DNA of 64,000 bases from assembly GCF_000190595.1 (NCBI RefSeq), contig NC_015167.1, forward strand, positions 508,501 to 572,500. Direction: 5' to 3'. Below the pieces are notes generated by a model, which did not search any database, was not told the DNA's origin, and worked only from the letters and a program-made list of their open reading frames with translations. The translations under genes were made by a program, and so were the position numbers. This document shows, in pieces, positions 1 to 10,118 of this stretch; positions within the stretch are counted from its first letter, which is position 1, and each line of letters begins with the position of its first letter. The stretch comes from Cellulophaga lytica DSM 7489. GTDB taxonomy: Bacteria > Bacteroidota > Bacteroidia > Flavobacteriales > Flavobacteriaceae.

Positions 1-1217
1 ATACCGTCTCTTTCTGCGGTAAAACGAATTTGCTCTGAACCTGGGTTGATACCAAAATCTGATTTGGGCTTAATTTTTTTATCTACAGCTTGTTTAGCTA
101 TAGAAGCTGCTCTTGTTAAATCTTCGTAAGAAGAGTTGGTACAAGAACCAATTAATCCCCAATCTACTTTTAAAGGCCAATCATTTTCTTTAGCTTTTTC
201 TCCTAACTGGCCTACTGGTGTAGCTAAATCTGGAGTAAAAGGTCCGTTTAAATGAGGTCTTAATTCATCTAAATTAATTTCTATAATTTCATCAAAATAT
301 TGCTCTGGATTAGCGTAAACTTCTGGATCTGCAGTTAAGTGCTCTTTAACTTCATTTGCTGCATCTGCAACATCATTACGGTCTGTTGCACGTAAGTAAC
401 GCTCCATAGACTCATCATAACCAAATGTAGATGTAGTTGCTCCTACTTCTGCACCCATATTACAAATTGTACCTTTACCTGTACAAGAAAGGTTTTTAGC
501 ACCTTCTCCAAAATATTCTACAATTGCACCAGTACCACCTTTAACAGTTAAAATACCTGCAACTTTTAATATAACGTCTTTTGCTGATGTCCAACCAGAA
601 ATATTTCCAGTTAATTTAACACCTATTAATTTTGGAAATTTAAGTTCCCAAGCCATACCTGCCATAACATCTACAGCATCTGCACCACCAACACCAATAG
701 CAACCATACCTAAACCACCAGCATTAACTGTATGAGAATCTGTACCAATCATCATTCCGCCAGGAAATGCATAATTTTCTAAAACTACTTGGTGAATAAT
801 ACCTGCTCCTGGTTTCCAGAAACCAATACCATACTTGTTAGAAACAGACTCTAAAAAGTTAAACACCTCTGCACTTGTAGAATTTGCTACTTTTAAATCT
901 GGTGCAGCACCACTTTTAGCTTGTATTAAGTGATCACAGTGTACTGTTGTAGGAACTGCAACTTTTGGCTTACCAGCTTGCATAAACTGTAATAATGCCA
1001 TTTGTGCGGTGGCATCTTGACAAGCAATACGGTCTGGTGCAAAATCTACATAGTCTTTACCTCTTGTAAATTTAGTATTTGGATTACCATCCCATAAGTG
1101 AGAATACAATATTTTTTCTGAAAGTGTAAGTGGCTTTCCTACTATTTCACGAGCCATATCTACTCGTTCAGCCATACGGGCATAAACCCCTTTTATCATA
1201 TCAATGTCAAATGCCAT
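1..1217 (-). CDS. acn: aconitate hydratase, 3' end outside the window
   Basis: Open on the minus strand from an ATG at 1215-1217 to the window edge, giving about 405 N-terminal residues of a larger protein. The translation has the aconitase hallmarks: an early TVHCDHL stretch, GTDSHT, GGADAVD and the iron-sulfur cysteine region [11 protein letters not shown]. The family converts citrate to isocitrate in the TCA cycle using a 4Fe-4S cluster. The [12 protein letters not shown] start resembles the mitochondrial-type enzyme more than AcnB. A TAATTTTG box about 37 bases upstream is a plausible promoter. The 3' end and swivel domain cannot be seen. Confidence 0.93.
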   Translation of the reverse strand, partial: MAFDIDMIKGVYARMAERVDMAREIVGKPLTLSEKILYSHLWDGNPNTKFTRGKDYVDFAPDRIACQDATAQMALLQFMQAGKPKVAVPTTVHCDHLIQAKSGAAPDLKVANSTSAEVFNFLESVSNKYGIGFWKPGAGIIHQVVLENYAFPGGMMIGTDSHTVNAGGLGMVAIGVGGADAVDVMAGMAWELKFPKLIGVKLTGNISGWTSAKDVILKVAGILTVKGGTGAIVEYFGEGAKNLSCTGKGTICNMGAEVGATTSTFGYDESMERYLRATDRNDVADAANEVKEHLTADPEVYANPEQYFDEIIEINLDELRPHLNGPFTPDLATPVGQLGEKAKENDWPLKVDWGLIGSCTNSSYEDLTRAASIAKQAVDKKIKPKSDFGINPGSEQIRFTAERDG

Positions 1218-1253
1218 TCCTTTTAGTTTTGAGTTTAATTTATTGCAATTCCA

Positions 1254-1261
1254 CAAAATTA
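1254..1261 (-). promoter_or_regulatory. candidate -7 promoter box for the aconitase gene
   Basis: The minus strand reads TAATTTTG, an exact match to the Bacteroidota -7 consensus TAnnTTTG, about 37 bases before the aconitase ATG. I see no convincing TTG -33 element at the usual distance, so this rests on one box and its position. Confidence 0.35.
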
Positions 1262-1416
1262 ATAAAATCTAAAGGGTAAACGAAAGAATTGGGCAACGAT
1301 TAGTGTTATTTTGCTAAAAAAACAAAAAAATGCACTTGTAAAAATGAATGCATCATTTTTTACTTAAAATATTATCAAATTATCTACGAAAACGTTTGAA
1401 ATTGATTTTTCTTTAA

Positions 1417-2370
1417 TTAGAGCAATTTGGCAATTATTTGTTCTTCAGAAATATTTTCTGCTTCTGCCTTGTAGTTTTTTATTATTCTATGCCTTAATAT
1501 ACCTGTAGCAACAGCCTGTACGTCTTCTATATCTGGAGAAAATTTTCCGTTTACAGCTGCATGTGCTTTTGCTGCTAATATTAAATTTTGAGAAGCTCTT
1601 GGCCCCGCTCCCCAATCTAAATATTGCTTTACATAATCATTGGCTGTGTCTAGATTAGGTCTAGTGCTATTTACCAACTTAACAGCATATTCTACAACAT
1701 TATCTGGCACAGGAATTCTACGTACCAAAAGCTGTACTGCTACTATTTCTTCTGCACTAAATAAGGCGTTAATTGTAGGTTTATTGTCTGATGTTGTTCG
1801 TTTAACAACCTCTATTTCTTCTGCTACAGATGGGTATTGTAATTCTATAGCAAACATAAACCTATCTAACTGTGCTTCTGGTAAAGGATATGTACCTTCT
1901 TGCTCTATAGGGTTTTGTGTAGCCAGTACAAAATAAGGAAGATCTAATTTGTAATGGTTACCAGCTATTGTTACAGCCCTTTCTTGCATTGCTTCTAAAA
2001 GAGCCGCTTGCGTTTTAGGCGGTGTTCTGTTTATTTCATCTGCCAAAATAATATTAGAAAAAATAGGACCTTTTATAAACTTAAAGTTTCTTTTTTCGTC
2101 TAATATTTCACTACCTAAAATATCACTAGGCATTAAATCTGGCGTAAACTGTATGCGTTTAAAATCTAACCCTAAGGTTTGGGCTATTGTGTTTACCATT
2201 AGGGTTTTTGCCAAACCGGGCACACCTACTAACAAAGAGTGACCGCCTGTATAAATAGATAGTAATATTTGATCTATTACTACATCCTGGCCCACAATTA
2301 CTTTAGCAATTTCTTGCTTTAGTGCGTGGTGTTTTTCAACTAAATTTTTAACAGCAGTTACGTCTGACAT
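1417..2370 (-). CDS. MoxR-family AAA+ ATPase
   Basis: The 317-residue protein has Walker A GVPGLAKT (residues 49-56), Walker B IILADEINR (107-115) and the ATQNPIEQEGTYPLPEAQLDRF sensor region (named here by its first part, ATQNPIEQEG) typical of MoxR. This family of AAA+ ATPases acts as chaperones that help mature metal or protein complexes, often with VWA-domain partners; no VWA gene lies next to it here. It follows the foldase genes on the same strand with a 9-base gap after the 2380 stop, so co-transcription is likely. Length is normal for the family and the ATG at 2368-2370 fits. Confidence 0.93.
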   Translation of the reverse strand: MSDVTAVKNLVEKHHALKQEIAKVIVGQDVVIDQILLSIYTGGHSLLVGVPGLAKTLMVNTIAQTLGLDFKRIQFTPDLMPSDILGSEILDEKRNFKFIKGPIFSNIILADEINRTPPKTQAALLEAMQERAVTIAGNHYKLDLPYFVLATQNPIEQEGTYPLPEAQLDRFMFAIELQYPSVAEEIEVVKRTTSDNKPTINALFSAEEIVAVQLLVRRIPVPDNVVEYAVKLVNSTRPNLDTANDYVKQYLDWGAGPRASQNLILAAKAHAAVNGKFSPDIEDVQAVATGILRHRIIKNYKAEAENISEEQIIAKLL

Positions 2371-2379
2371 AAAGTTCTA

Positions 2380-3807
2380 CTATTTTTTAAACCAGTTGTT
2401 TTTAAACTCGCAATCTTTATTGTCTTTATTAATACTTACATAAGTATCATTAATATGCTCAACCATCCATTCCTGTATAGCATCTACTCTTTTTTGCGTT
2501 AATGCTAACTCCTGAATTTTAGTATAATCTTGTGCAAAATCTGCTACGTGCTCATCATACCTATTGGTAATCTTCATTATCTTATACTTTTTTGCACCAC
2601 CCTGTTGCTCTACCTCTAAAATAGGCATAGAGATTTCATTATCTTTAATATCCCTAACTTGGTTATACAACTCTGGTTGCATTTTAGTAAGCTCAAACTT
2701 GGTACTAAAATCTTGTGGGTTTCTTAATTGCCCACCTTCGTATTTTGTTTCTTTCTGATCAGAAAAATTTAAAGCAGCTTCTGCAAATGTAAGCTCACCA
2801 TCTAAAATTCTCTGTCTTATTTTCTCTAATTCTAACCTAGCTTCTTCAAGTCTTTCATCAGATATTTTAGGCGCCATAAGAATATGCCTTACATCTCTTT
2901 CCTGACCTTTAATTTTTTCTAAGTAAATAATATGAAACCCAAACTGTGTTTCAAAAGGTTCAGAAACTTCACCCTCTTTTAAACTAAAAGCAACATCTTT
3001 AAATTCTTTTACAAAGTTAGTTTCCTTTTTAATTTTATAAAAACCTCCATTAGACCTAGATCCTTCATCCTCAGATGAAATAATTGCTTTAATTTTAAAA
3101 CTAGAACCACCTACTAAAACATCTTCTCTTATTTTATTAAGTTTATCTATTACTTTTTGTTTTTCTTCCTCACTAGCTTCTGGTTGCTTTACAATTTGTG
3201 CAATCTCTAACTGTGCACCAAAAACTGGTCTTTCCTCTTTTGGTATTTTTTTATAAAACTGCCTTACTTCTTCTGGAGTAATTTCTATTTCTTCAATAAT
3301 TTTTTGTTGCATTTTTTCAGACAACATTCTTAGCTTATTAATTTTAAAAAGATCTTCTCTTAATGCTTCTTGAGAATCTTTTTTGTAATACTTAAGTAAC
3401 TTATCCATAGAACCTATTTGCCCTACTAAGCTTTGTATTTGTCTCTCACTAGTTGCGTTAACTTCATCATCAGAAACCAGTAAACTATCTTGTACAGCTT
3501 GGTGCGCGTACAAACGGTCTTCCATTAATTTACCTAAAAGACCACATTTAGTTATATCATCTTCAGAAACACCTTGACTACGTAAATCTATCAATGTTTT
3601 TTCTATATCAGAATCTAGTATAACATAATCCCCCACAACGGCAGAAACACCATCTAATTTTATTCTTTTAAAGTTAGATTTTATAGTGTCTTGTGCTATT
3701 TGCACAACATCTTCTATTTGCTCTTGTTCTTGCATTGCATTAGCTGTAAAGGTTACAGTTAATAACATTGCTAGTAAAAAAGTAATGTTGTTATTCTTGT
3801 TTTTCAT
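2380..3807 (-). CDS. SurA/PpiC-type periplasmic peptidylprolyl isomerase
   Basis: A roughly 475-residue secreted protein. The start at 3805-3807 gives MKNKNNNITFLLAMLL, a proper signal peptide ending near ANA; a longer frame from 3840 would add 11 residues before it and is rejected. Two parvulin-like domains follow: one around EIAQIVKQPE...GSRSNGGFYKIK and GEVSEPFETQFGFHIIYL, another starting at RDVRHILMAP and including DGELTFAEAALNFSD. SurA-like proteins fold outer-membrane proteins in the periplasm. It overlaps the 3' end of the upstream lipoprotein gene by 17 bases, suggesting coupled translation of two foldase-like proteins. Confidence 0.88.
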   Translation of the reverse strand: MKNKNNNITFLLAMLLTVTFTANAMQEQEQIEDVVQIAQDTIKSNFKRIKLDGVSAVVGDYVILDSDIEKTLIDLRSQGVSEDDITKCGLLGKLMEDRLYAHQAVQDSLLVSDDEVNATSERQIQSLVGQIGSMDKLLKYYKKDSQEALREDLFKINKLRMLSEKMQQKIIEEIEITPEEVRQFYKKIPKEERPVFGAQLEIAQIVKQPEASEEEKQKVIDKLNKIREDVLVGGSSFKIKAIISSEDEGSRSNGGFYKIKKETNFVKEFKDVAFSLKEGEVSEPFETQFGFHIIYLEKIKGQERDVRHILMAPKISDERLEEARLELEKIRQRILDGELTFAEAALNFSDQKETKYEGGQLRNPQDFSTKFELTKMQPELYNQVRDIKDNEISMPILEVEQQGGAKKYKIMKITNRYDEHVADFAQDYTKIQELALTQKRVDAIQEWMVEHINDTYVSINKDNKDCEFKNNWFKK

Positions 3808-4687
3808 ATGTCTCAAATTCCTTATTTTTAATAGCTTCATCTATAATATCTACCTCTAATTTTCTTAGGTACTCTAATCTTCTTCGGTTTAGTAAAACAC
3901 GTTTAATTGTTGGTGTAATGTACTGTAAGGGTGCAGGCTGGTTTTTATCAATCATATCCACAACCTTGGTCAAATATACCCCTAATGAATCTTGCATCTC
4001 AAAAAATTGTGCTTTTTTTAAGTATTGCTGTTCATTATCTGATGTTAATGGTGGTATTTCACTCTTTAACCTAGAGGCTTCTACCCAAACAGAATCGTTA
4101 AAATTAACCTTTCTAAATTGTACACTAATAGAATCTAAATACATACGGTCTTTTTCTGTAAACCCTTTTAGTTTTTCTATTACTGCAGATTTATTTAAAA
4201 ATTGAGGAGGCAGCTCTACATAACGTACCCGAACAATTTTCTCGTTAAGTTTAAAGTTCTCTTTTTCTTTTTGGTAAAAAGCGTTTAACTCTTCATTAGT
4301 AATAACAGTATCTTGCTCTTTTTGCACTAAAGCTTCCTTGTAAGCTCCTGTATACAAATCTGTTTTATAATTTGCTACAAGTCTATCAAACTCTGCCAAC
4401 TGTTCTTCAGACAAGTTTACTTTAGACTTTGACATTAACAACTGCTTAGATGCCCAATTATTTATATAATTGGTTACTAAAGTGGTGCTATCTTCTTTAG
4501 TTGTGTTTTTAGGAATTAAATCTTGTATATCTTCTTTATACAAAAAATTTTCTCCTACCCTTGCTATAGCAACCTTATCTTTATCACTAACAAAAACACC
4601 TTGACATGAGCTAAGTGTTAATGTGCCATAAAGTATTCCTAACAAGAAAACTAACTTATTTATATGTTGCATAAATTGGTGCATCAC
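3791..4687 (-). CDS. lipoprotein related to periplasmic foldases (SurA N-domain-like)
   Basis: The 298-residue protein has a lipobox-like end to its signal sequence (LTLSSCQG), predicting a lipid-anchored periplasmic protein. The helical N-terminal half (KEDIQDLIPKNTTKEDSTTL, NELNAFYQKEKENFKL) resembles the chaperone module before parvulin domains, but I see no complete parvulin catalytic domain. It is encoded directly before, and overlaps, a full SurA-like gene, so a shared role in outer-membrane biogenesis is likely. Its exact activity is inference. Alternative starts exist at 4684 and 4672; the choice barely changes the signal peptide. Confidence 0.75.
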   Translation of the reverse strand: MMHQFMQHINKLVFLLGILYGTLTLSSCQGVFVSDKDKVAIARVGENFLYKEDIQDLIPKNTTKEDSTTLVTNYINNWASKQLLMSKSKVNLSEEQLAEFDRLVANYKTDLYTGAYKEALVQKEQDTVITNEELNAFYQKEKENFKLNEKIVRVRYVELPPQFLNKSAVIEKLKGFTEKDRMYLDSISVQFRKVNFNDSVWVEASRLKSEIPPLTSDNEQQYLKKAQFFEMQDSLGVYLTKVVDMIDKNQPAPLQYITPTIKRVLLNRRRLEYLRKLEVDIIDEAIKNKEFETYEKQE

Positions 4688-4892
4688 GCAAAAATAACAA
4701 TTAGATGTTGCGATACAAGATTTATTGTAAAATGATTAACACTTTTTAGCATTAAATACTAAAAAATAGTAAATTTTAATACTAAAAAATAAGTATTTAG
4801 CTTAAGAGAACTATTTTTATTATTATCTACTTCCTTTAATTTTAATAAAGAAATAGTAGTTTTACCTAAATATATTTACACCAACTTATAAT

Positions 4893-5135
4893 ATGTCTAA
4901 AAAAATAAAACTGATATGGGACTTTAGGGGTCCGGCTGCCGAAAAAACGGCAGAACATCATGAAATACACTTAAAAGAATTTATTGAAGCAGAAAAACTA
5001 GATCTTAATATTACCGGATTTACAGCTGTAACAGATATGCATAGTATAGCATTTTTAGTTGTTAATGAACAGGAAATGATTGCCGTTAGAGACGCATTAA
5101 AACCACACAGAGGAGAATTATACAACGCAAAATGA
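4893..5135 (+). CDS. small conserved-looking protein of unknown function (80 aa)
   Basis: An 80-residue soluble, acidic protein starting at ATG 4893, after about 200 bases of AT-rich intergenic DNA. It has no signal peptide, membrane segment or motif I recognise. The sequence includes WDFRGPAAEKTAEHHEIHL, a histidine-rich stretch, and an alternating hydrophobic segment SIAFLVVNEQEM that suggests a small alpha/beta fold. Its stop overlaps the start of the next gene in an ATGA arrangement (5132-5135), so it is probably translated together with the beta-lactamase-fold lipoprotein. Confidence 0.72.
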   Translation: MSKKIKLIWDFRGPAAEKTAEHHEIHLKEFIEAEKLDLNITGFTAVTDMHSIAFLVVNEQEMIAVRDALKPHRGELYNAK

Positions 5136-6277
5136 AGCCTTTTACACTAGCCTTACTTTCTTTTATTTTTCTTTTTTCTTGTAAAGAAAAACAACAAAAA
5201 ATAAACCATCCTATTAATTATATTATTGCATCTAAAAGTGATAATATAAAAAGGGTTTTAGACAGCATTACTAATCATGAGGTACAATTTAGATATACTG
5301 AAATAAAAAAGACTAATGGTGTTTATGTGTTTAATAATTTTGATTTTAACACCAATTCAAACAATTACTTTTATCCAGCTAGCTCTGTAAAATTACCTAT
5401 TGCTGTTTTAACATTAGAAAAAATATTTGAAAGCGAAGGCTACACTAAGGATACCGAGTTTTTTATTGAAGGTGACACTTTAAAAACAACATTTGCTAAA
5501 GAAATTACTAAACTATTTGCTGTGAGCGACAATGATGCTTACAATAGATTATTTGAGTTTTTAGGCCAAGATTATATTAACAAAAAACTTAAAGACAAAG
5601 GCATAAATAATGTTAGAATAGCTCACAGACTTTCTACGGATAATGCTGATAATGTTACTACAAAACCACTGGTTATTTATACAAATGATAGCACAACTAT
5701 AAATACCAACGCTATAATTAACAGCCCTATTGCTCCATTACAACTTGATAAAATTAAAAAGGGTATTGGTTATATTGATGAAGATGAAGTATTGCAAAAC
5801 CAACCTTTTGATTTTAGTTTCAAAAATTACTATAGTATTGATGCCCAACAACAGGTTTTACAGCGTATAATTTATCCTGAATCATTTTCTAGTGAACAGC
5901 AATTTAATTTATATTTAGATGATTTATCTTTCTTAAAAAAAGTAATGAGTAATACACCTAAAGATGCCGGTTATACAGATAGCACTTATTATGATAGCTA
6001 TGTAAAATTCTTTATGTATGGCGACACAAAAAAGCCTATACCAGGTAATATTAAAATATACAATAAGGTTGGCTACGCGTACGGAACTTTAACAGATTGC
6101 GCTTTTATTGAAGACACAAAAAATGATATTAGATTTATGTTAACAGCTACTATTTTAGTGAATAGCAATGGTGTTTATAATGACAACACCTATGAGTATG
6201 AGTCCGTAGGAATTCCCTTTTTAGCAGAATTAGGCAGAGAGTATTACAATTACAACTTGCAAAAAAAACAGAACTAA
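5132..6277 (+). CDS. class A beta-lactamase-fold serine hydrolase, lipoprotein
   Basis: The 381-residue protein has a lipoprotein signal (LLSFIFLFSCKE, Cys17). The serine-hydrolase motifs are in order: SxxK as SSVK (residues 84-87), SDN (132-134) and a KxG box as KVG near residue 311. This is the beta-lactamase2-like family; members include beta-lactamases and periplasmic hydrolases of unknown substrate. The long insert between the SDN and KxG motifs (about 180 residues) is more than in classical class A enzymes, so antibiotic resistance should not be assumed. Translation is coupled by a 4-base overlap to the small gene before it. Confidence 0.85.
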   Translation: MKPFTLALLSFIFLFSCKEKQQKINHPINYIIASKSDNIKRVLDSITNHEVQFRYTEIKKTNGVYVFNNFDFNTNSNNYFYPASSVKLPIAVLTLEKIFESEGYTKDTEFFIEGDTLKTTFAKEITKLFAVSDNDAYNRLFEFLGQDYINKKLKDKGINNVRIAHRLSTDNADNVTTKPLVIYTNDSTTINTNAIINSPIAPLQLDKIKKGIGYIDEDEVLQNQPFDFSFKNYYSIDAQQQVLQRIIYPESFSSEQQFNLYLDDLSFLKKVMSNTPKDAGYTDSTYYDSYVKFFMYGDTKKPIPGNIKIYNKVGYAYGTLTDCAFIEDTKNDIRFMLTATILVNSNGVYNDNTYEYESVGIPFLAELGREYYNYNLQKKQN

Positions 6278-6436
6278 ACCCCCAATTTATACTATTTAAG
6301 GTATAAACTTGTTATTATACATACCCCTTTACAAATGTAAACTGCTATATTTCACGGTTTATAGGGTATTAACCAACCTATAGTTAGCTGTACATTGCGT
6401 GCTACTATAAAAAATATAATTTTTAGGAACTAGCTT

Positions 6437-8782
6437 ATGGCAAACGACCAAGAATATTTAAATAACCTAACCAAACAGTTTGAAATTCTTTTAAGCAAGC
6501 AAGAGCATTTTGCTAAGGAGCTTATGGTTTTACATAAAGAAATAGAGCGACTTAAAAAAGAGGGTATTCCAAAGCAAATAAGCAATAACAAAACTACTCC
6601 TATTGCTTCACCAGTAATAACACCTACTAAAGAACCCACAAAAGAATTTACTAAAGAGACTATTAATACCACACAAGCTAAAGCTATACAGCCTGAGAGA
6701 AATATACAACCTATAGAAAAAAGAATCTCTAAGCCTAAACAAAAATCTAATATTGAAAAATTTATAGGCGAAAATTTACTAAGTAAAATAGGTATTCTTA
6801 TTCTAATAATTGGTGTTGCAATTGGCGCAAAATACTCTATAGAAAACAACTTAATTAGTCCGTTAACAAGAATAATTTTAGGATACTTAACAGGTCTAGG
6901 TTTACTTGGTCTTGGGATTAAATTAAAAGAAAAATATACTAGTTACAGTGCGGTATTAGTAAGTGGCTCTATTGCCATACTCTATTTTATAACGTTTGCT
7001 GCATATAGCTTTTATGATATTCTACCACAAATACCGGCTTTTGCAATAATGGTATTACTCACCATATTTACAGTTATTGCCGCCATTAACTACAACAAAC
7101 AGGCCATTGCACATATTGGTTTAGTAGGTGCCTATGCTGTTCCTTTTTTACTTAGTAGTGGATCTGGACAAGTTGGTATATTATTTACATATATGTCTAT
7201 TATTAACATAGGCATTTTAACATTATCATTTAAAAAAGATTGGAAAGGCTTATTCTACTCTGCTTTTATATTTACGTGGTTTATATACGGTTCTTGGTTT
7301 TTATTTAGTTATAATTATGACCACTTTACAAAAGCCTTTTTATTCTTATTTGTATTTTTCCTAATCTTTTACACAACATTTATAGTTAACAAAATAAAAA
7401 AGAACCATGCTTTTAACCCTAGTTCTATTTTAATACTATTAGTAAACTCATTTATCTTTTTTGGTTATGGTTTTTATCTACTAAGTTCTAACCAAGATTA
7501 TGATAGCTATTTAGGCTTATTTACGGTTGCCAATGCATTATTACATTTTATTGCTGGTACTATTTTGTACAAACAAAAATTAGCAGATAGCAAGCTTTTA
7601 TATTTTATATTAGGGATGGTGTTTGTCTTTATAACTATTGCTGTACCCGTACAATTAGATGGTAATTACGTTACTATTCTATGGATTACTATTGCCGCTT
7701 TGCTTTTCTGGATTGGCTCATCAAAAGGCGCTCCTATTTTAAAGCAAATCTCTTATCCACTGGTAATATTATCATTACTAAGTTTGTTTCAAGACTGGGG
7801 AACTTACTATCTAGACCATAGCTATTATAGTGATTACGCAGGTAATATTACTCCTCTATTAAACGTAAATTTACTTGGCTCTTTACTTAGTATTGTTTCA
7901 TTGTATTTCATTTACACAACCAATAAAAAATACAACACCAAAAACAATGTTTTATCTTACATTGCTCCAATACTATTAGTATTAGTAACATTTAGCAGTT
8001 TCTTTGTAGAAATAGTACACTACTTTAATTTAGCACTGGATGAGTCTAAAATTATAATAAATAAAACAGACATTTATAGCAACCCTATTAATTATGACAT
8101 TAATAGCTTTAGCATACTAACACTTGTATGCTACACCTTACTATTCTTTTCTATACTAAGTATTATAAATATTAAAAAGATAAAAAACAGAACGTTAGGT
8201 ATTGTAAATATTAGCATTAATAGTATTGTTTTATTTATTTCATTAACTGTAGGCTTACTTATTTTAAGTGAGCTTAGAGACAGTTACTTAAATCCGTCTG
8301 AATATTACAACTCTGGAAGTATGCACCTTGCAGTAAGATATATACTTTATACTTTTATAGCACTTATAGTATACTGCACATATAGTTACACTAAGCAAAG
8401 CTTTATGCGCATAAACTTTAAAATTGCGTTTTCTATACTACTTAATATTTCAGTACTTTGGATTTTAAGTAGCGAGCTAATTAACTGGATAGACTTGTCT
8501 GGCGCAGAGCAAACATACGGATTAGAACTAAGCATTTTATGGGGAGTGTATTCTTTCTTTTTAGTAGCTAAAGGCATCTGGAAAAAAATAAAATATATAC
8601 GTATTGGAGGCATTATTTTATTTGGAATCACCATTATTAAGCTTTTCTTTATGGATTTAGCCTCTTTAAATACCATATCAAAAACTCTTGTTTTAGTTAT
8701 ATTAGGGCTATTAATTTTAGGAGTTTCATTTTTATACAACAAGTACAAAAACAAAATTTTTGATGAGACAAAAACAGAATAA
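6437..8782 (+). CDS. DUF2339 multi-pass membrane protein
   Basis: The 781-residue protein has an N-terminal coiled coil (about residues 1-45, rich in K, E, L and H), a Pro/Thr/Lys-rich linker, then continuous hydrophobic helices from about residue 112 (IGILILIIGVAIGAKYSIE) to the C-terminus. IGENLLSKIGILILIIGVA matches the DUF2339 entry motif. Its function is unknown. It overlaps the following DUF3999 gene by 20 bases, so the two products probably work together in the inner membrane. The ATG at 6437 is directly preceded by AGCTT with no strong ribosome site. Confidence 0.85.
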   Translation: MANDQEYLNNLTKQFEILLSKQEHFAKELMVLHKEIERLKKEGIPKQISNNKTTPIASPVITPTKEPTKEFTKETINTTQAKAIQPERNIQPIEKRISKPKQKSNIEKFIGENLLSKIGILILIIGVAIGAKYSIENNLISPLTRIILGYLTGLGLLGLGIKLKEKYTSYSAVLVSGSIAILYFITFAAYSFYDILPQIPAFAIMVLLTIFTVIAAINYNKQAIAHIGLVGAYAVPFLLSSGSGQVGILFTYMSIINIGILTLSFKKDWKGLFYSAFIFTWFIYGSWFLFSYNYDHFTKAFLFLFVFFLIFYTTFIVNKIKKNHAFNPSSILILLVNSFIFFGYGFYLLSSNQDYDSYLGLFTVANALLHFIAGTILYKQKLADSKLLYFILGMVFVFITIAVPVQLDGNYVTILWITIAALLFWIGSSKGAPILKQISYPLVILSLLSLFQDWGTYYLDHSYYSDYAGNITPLLNVNLLGSLLSIVSLYFIYTTNKKYNTKNNVLSYIAPILLVLVTFSSFFVEIVHYFNLALDESKIIINKTDIYSNPINYDINSFSILTLVCYTLLFFSILSIINIKKIKNRTLGIVNISINSIVLFISLTVGLLILSELRDSYLNPSEYYNSGSMHLAVRYILYTFIALIVYCTYSYTKQSFMRINFKIAFSILLNISVLWILSSELINWIDLSGAEQTYGLELSILWGVYSFFLVAKGIWKKIKYIRIGGIILFGITIIKLFFMDLASLNTISKTLVLVILGLLILGVSFLYNKYKNKIFDETKTE

Positions 8783-10001
8783 AACCATTTTACTTTTTTT
8801 ACTAGTTACCACTGCATTTTACGCACAAATGCAAAACTATGATGCAAAAATAGAACTTAAAAATATTACTGATACTTGGCATAATATTGTATTACCAGAC
8901 ACTGTTTTTGCTAATACTCAAGATCATTTAAGTGATATTCGCATATACGGTATAACTCCTAAAAAAGATACTATTGAGGCTCCTTATATTTTTAATTACA
9001 CATCTCCAGAATTAAAAACTAAAACGGTAGACTACAAATTATTAAACGCTAGTACTAAAGATGGTACTTACTACTTTACACTAAAAGTACCTTCTAAAGA
9101 CCCTATTAATCATATAAAATTAGATTTTGAAAACACTAATTTTGATTGGAAAACATTGGTACAAGGAAGTCACGACCAAAAAAACTGGTTTACCATATAT
9201 AATGATTATAGAATTGTTGCCATTAAAAACAAACAAACCAGTTACAGTTATACAGACATTAATTTTAGTGCAGCAGAATACACATATTTTAGAGTAGGCA
9301 TTAAGAGTGATGAAGAACCTATTTTAAACAGAGCAACATTAGAACTTCAACAAAAAGCTACAGAAAATATTACCAACAGAAAATTAAAATCTTATACTGT
9401 TGTTGAAGATAAAAAAAGCAAAAAAACAATTATCAATATCAGTTTAACTAAAAAAGCCCCTACACACCAAGTAACTATAAATATTAATAATGATTTTGAT
9501 TATTACAGACCTATAAAAATTGAAGAACTTTTAGACAGTGTAAAAACACAAAAAGGGTATTTGTATGACTACAATACATTAAGCGTTGGCACATTATCCT
9601 CTATAGAAAATAATACATTTACTTTTGACAATACCTTCTCTAAAAAAATACGCATTACTATTTTAAATTTTGACAATCAACCTTTAAAAATAAAAAATAT
9701 AACTGCTAAAGGTTATAAGTACTTACTAACCGCAAGGTTTACAGAACCAGCTACATATTATTTAACATATGGTAATAAAGATGCATACGGCCCTAGTTAT
9801 GATATTGCACAGTTAAATATAAAAATGCCTAAGGATATAAAAAACCTCTCTTTGGGCAATCCTGTTTATATTGCCAAAAAAGAAACACAAATACAAGAAC
9901 CTCTTTTTAAAAATAAATTATGGTTATGGGTTATTATGGGGCTAATAATGGCTATTATTGGTTGGTTTTCTTATAAAATGTTAAGCACAAAACCAGAATA
10001 A
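8763..10001 (+). CDS. DUF3999-family secreted protein with C-terminal membrane anchor
   Basis: About 412 residues. The ATG at 8763 is preferred over an in-frame TTG at 8760. There is an N-terminal signal peptide ending near FYAQ, a beta-rich extracytoplasmic body (D-I-R-I-Y-G repeat-like strands, discoidin-like segment LDFENTNFDWKTLVQGS) and one C-terminal helix (LWLWVIMGLIMAIIGWFSYK) followed by a short basic tail. DUF3999 genes are commonly found beside DUF2339 genes, as here, with 20 bases of overlap. The pair probably forms one envelope complex; its function is not known. Confidence 0.82.
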   Translation: MRQKQNKTILLFLLVTTAFYAQMQNYDAKIELKNITDTWHNIVLPDTVFANTQDHLSDIRIYGITPKKDTIEAPYIFNYTSPELKTKTVDYKLLNASTKDGTYYFTLKVPSKDPINHIKLDFENTNFDWKTLVQGSHDQKNWFTIYNDYRIVAIKNKQTSYSYTDINFSAAEYTYFRVGIKSDEEPILNRATLELQQKATENITNRKLKSYTVVEDKKSKKTIINISLTKKAPTHQVTININNDFDYYRPIKIEELLDSVKTQKGYLYDYNTLSVGTLSSIENNTFTFDNTFSKKIRITILNFDNQPLKIKNITAKGYKYLLTARFTEPATYYLTYGNKDAYGPSYDIAQLNIKMPKDIKNLSLGNPVYIAKKETQIQEPLFKNKLWLWVIMGLIMAIIGWFSYKMLSTKPE

Positions 10002-10118
10002 ATTTTAATATACGGGTAACTTTATTTTTTGTAACTTGTAAATCCCCCAACACTTTACAACTTACTTTCTTACGTTTTGTTATGGTATTAAACACTTATT
10101 AACCATTAACAAACAAAA

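Noticed and set aside
5132-6277. Antibiotic-resistance beta-lactamase
   Set aside because: The fold motifs are present, but a long insert and lipoprotein form leave substrate unknown; resistance cannot be claimed from sequence.
6286-6307. AT-only stem-loop after the beta-lactamase-fold gene
   Set aside because: Seven weak pairs with a large loop and no T tail; too weak to call a terminator.
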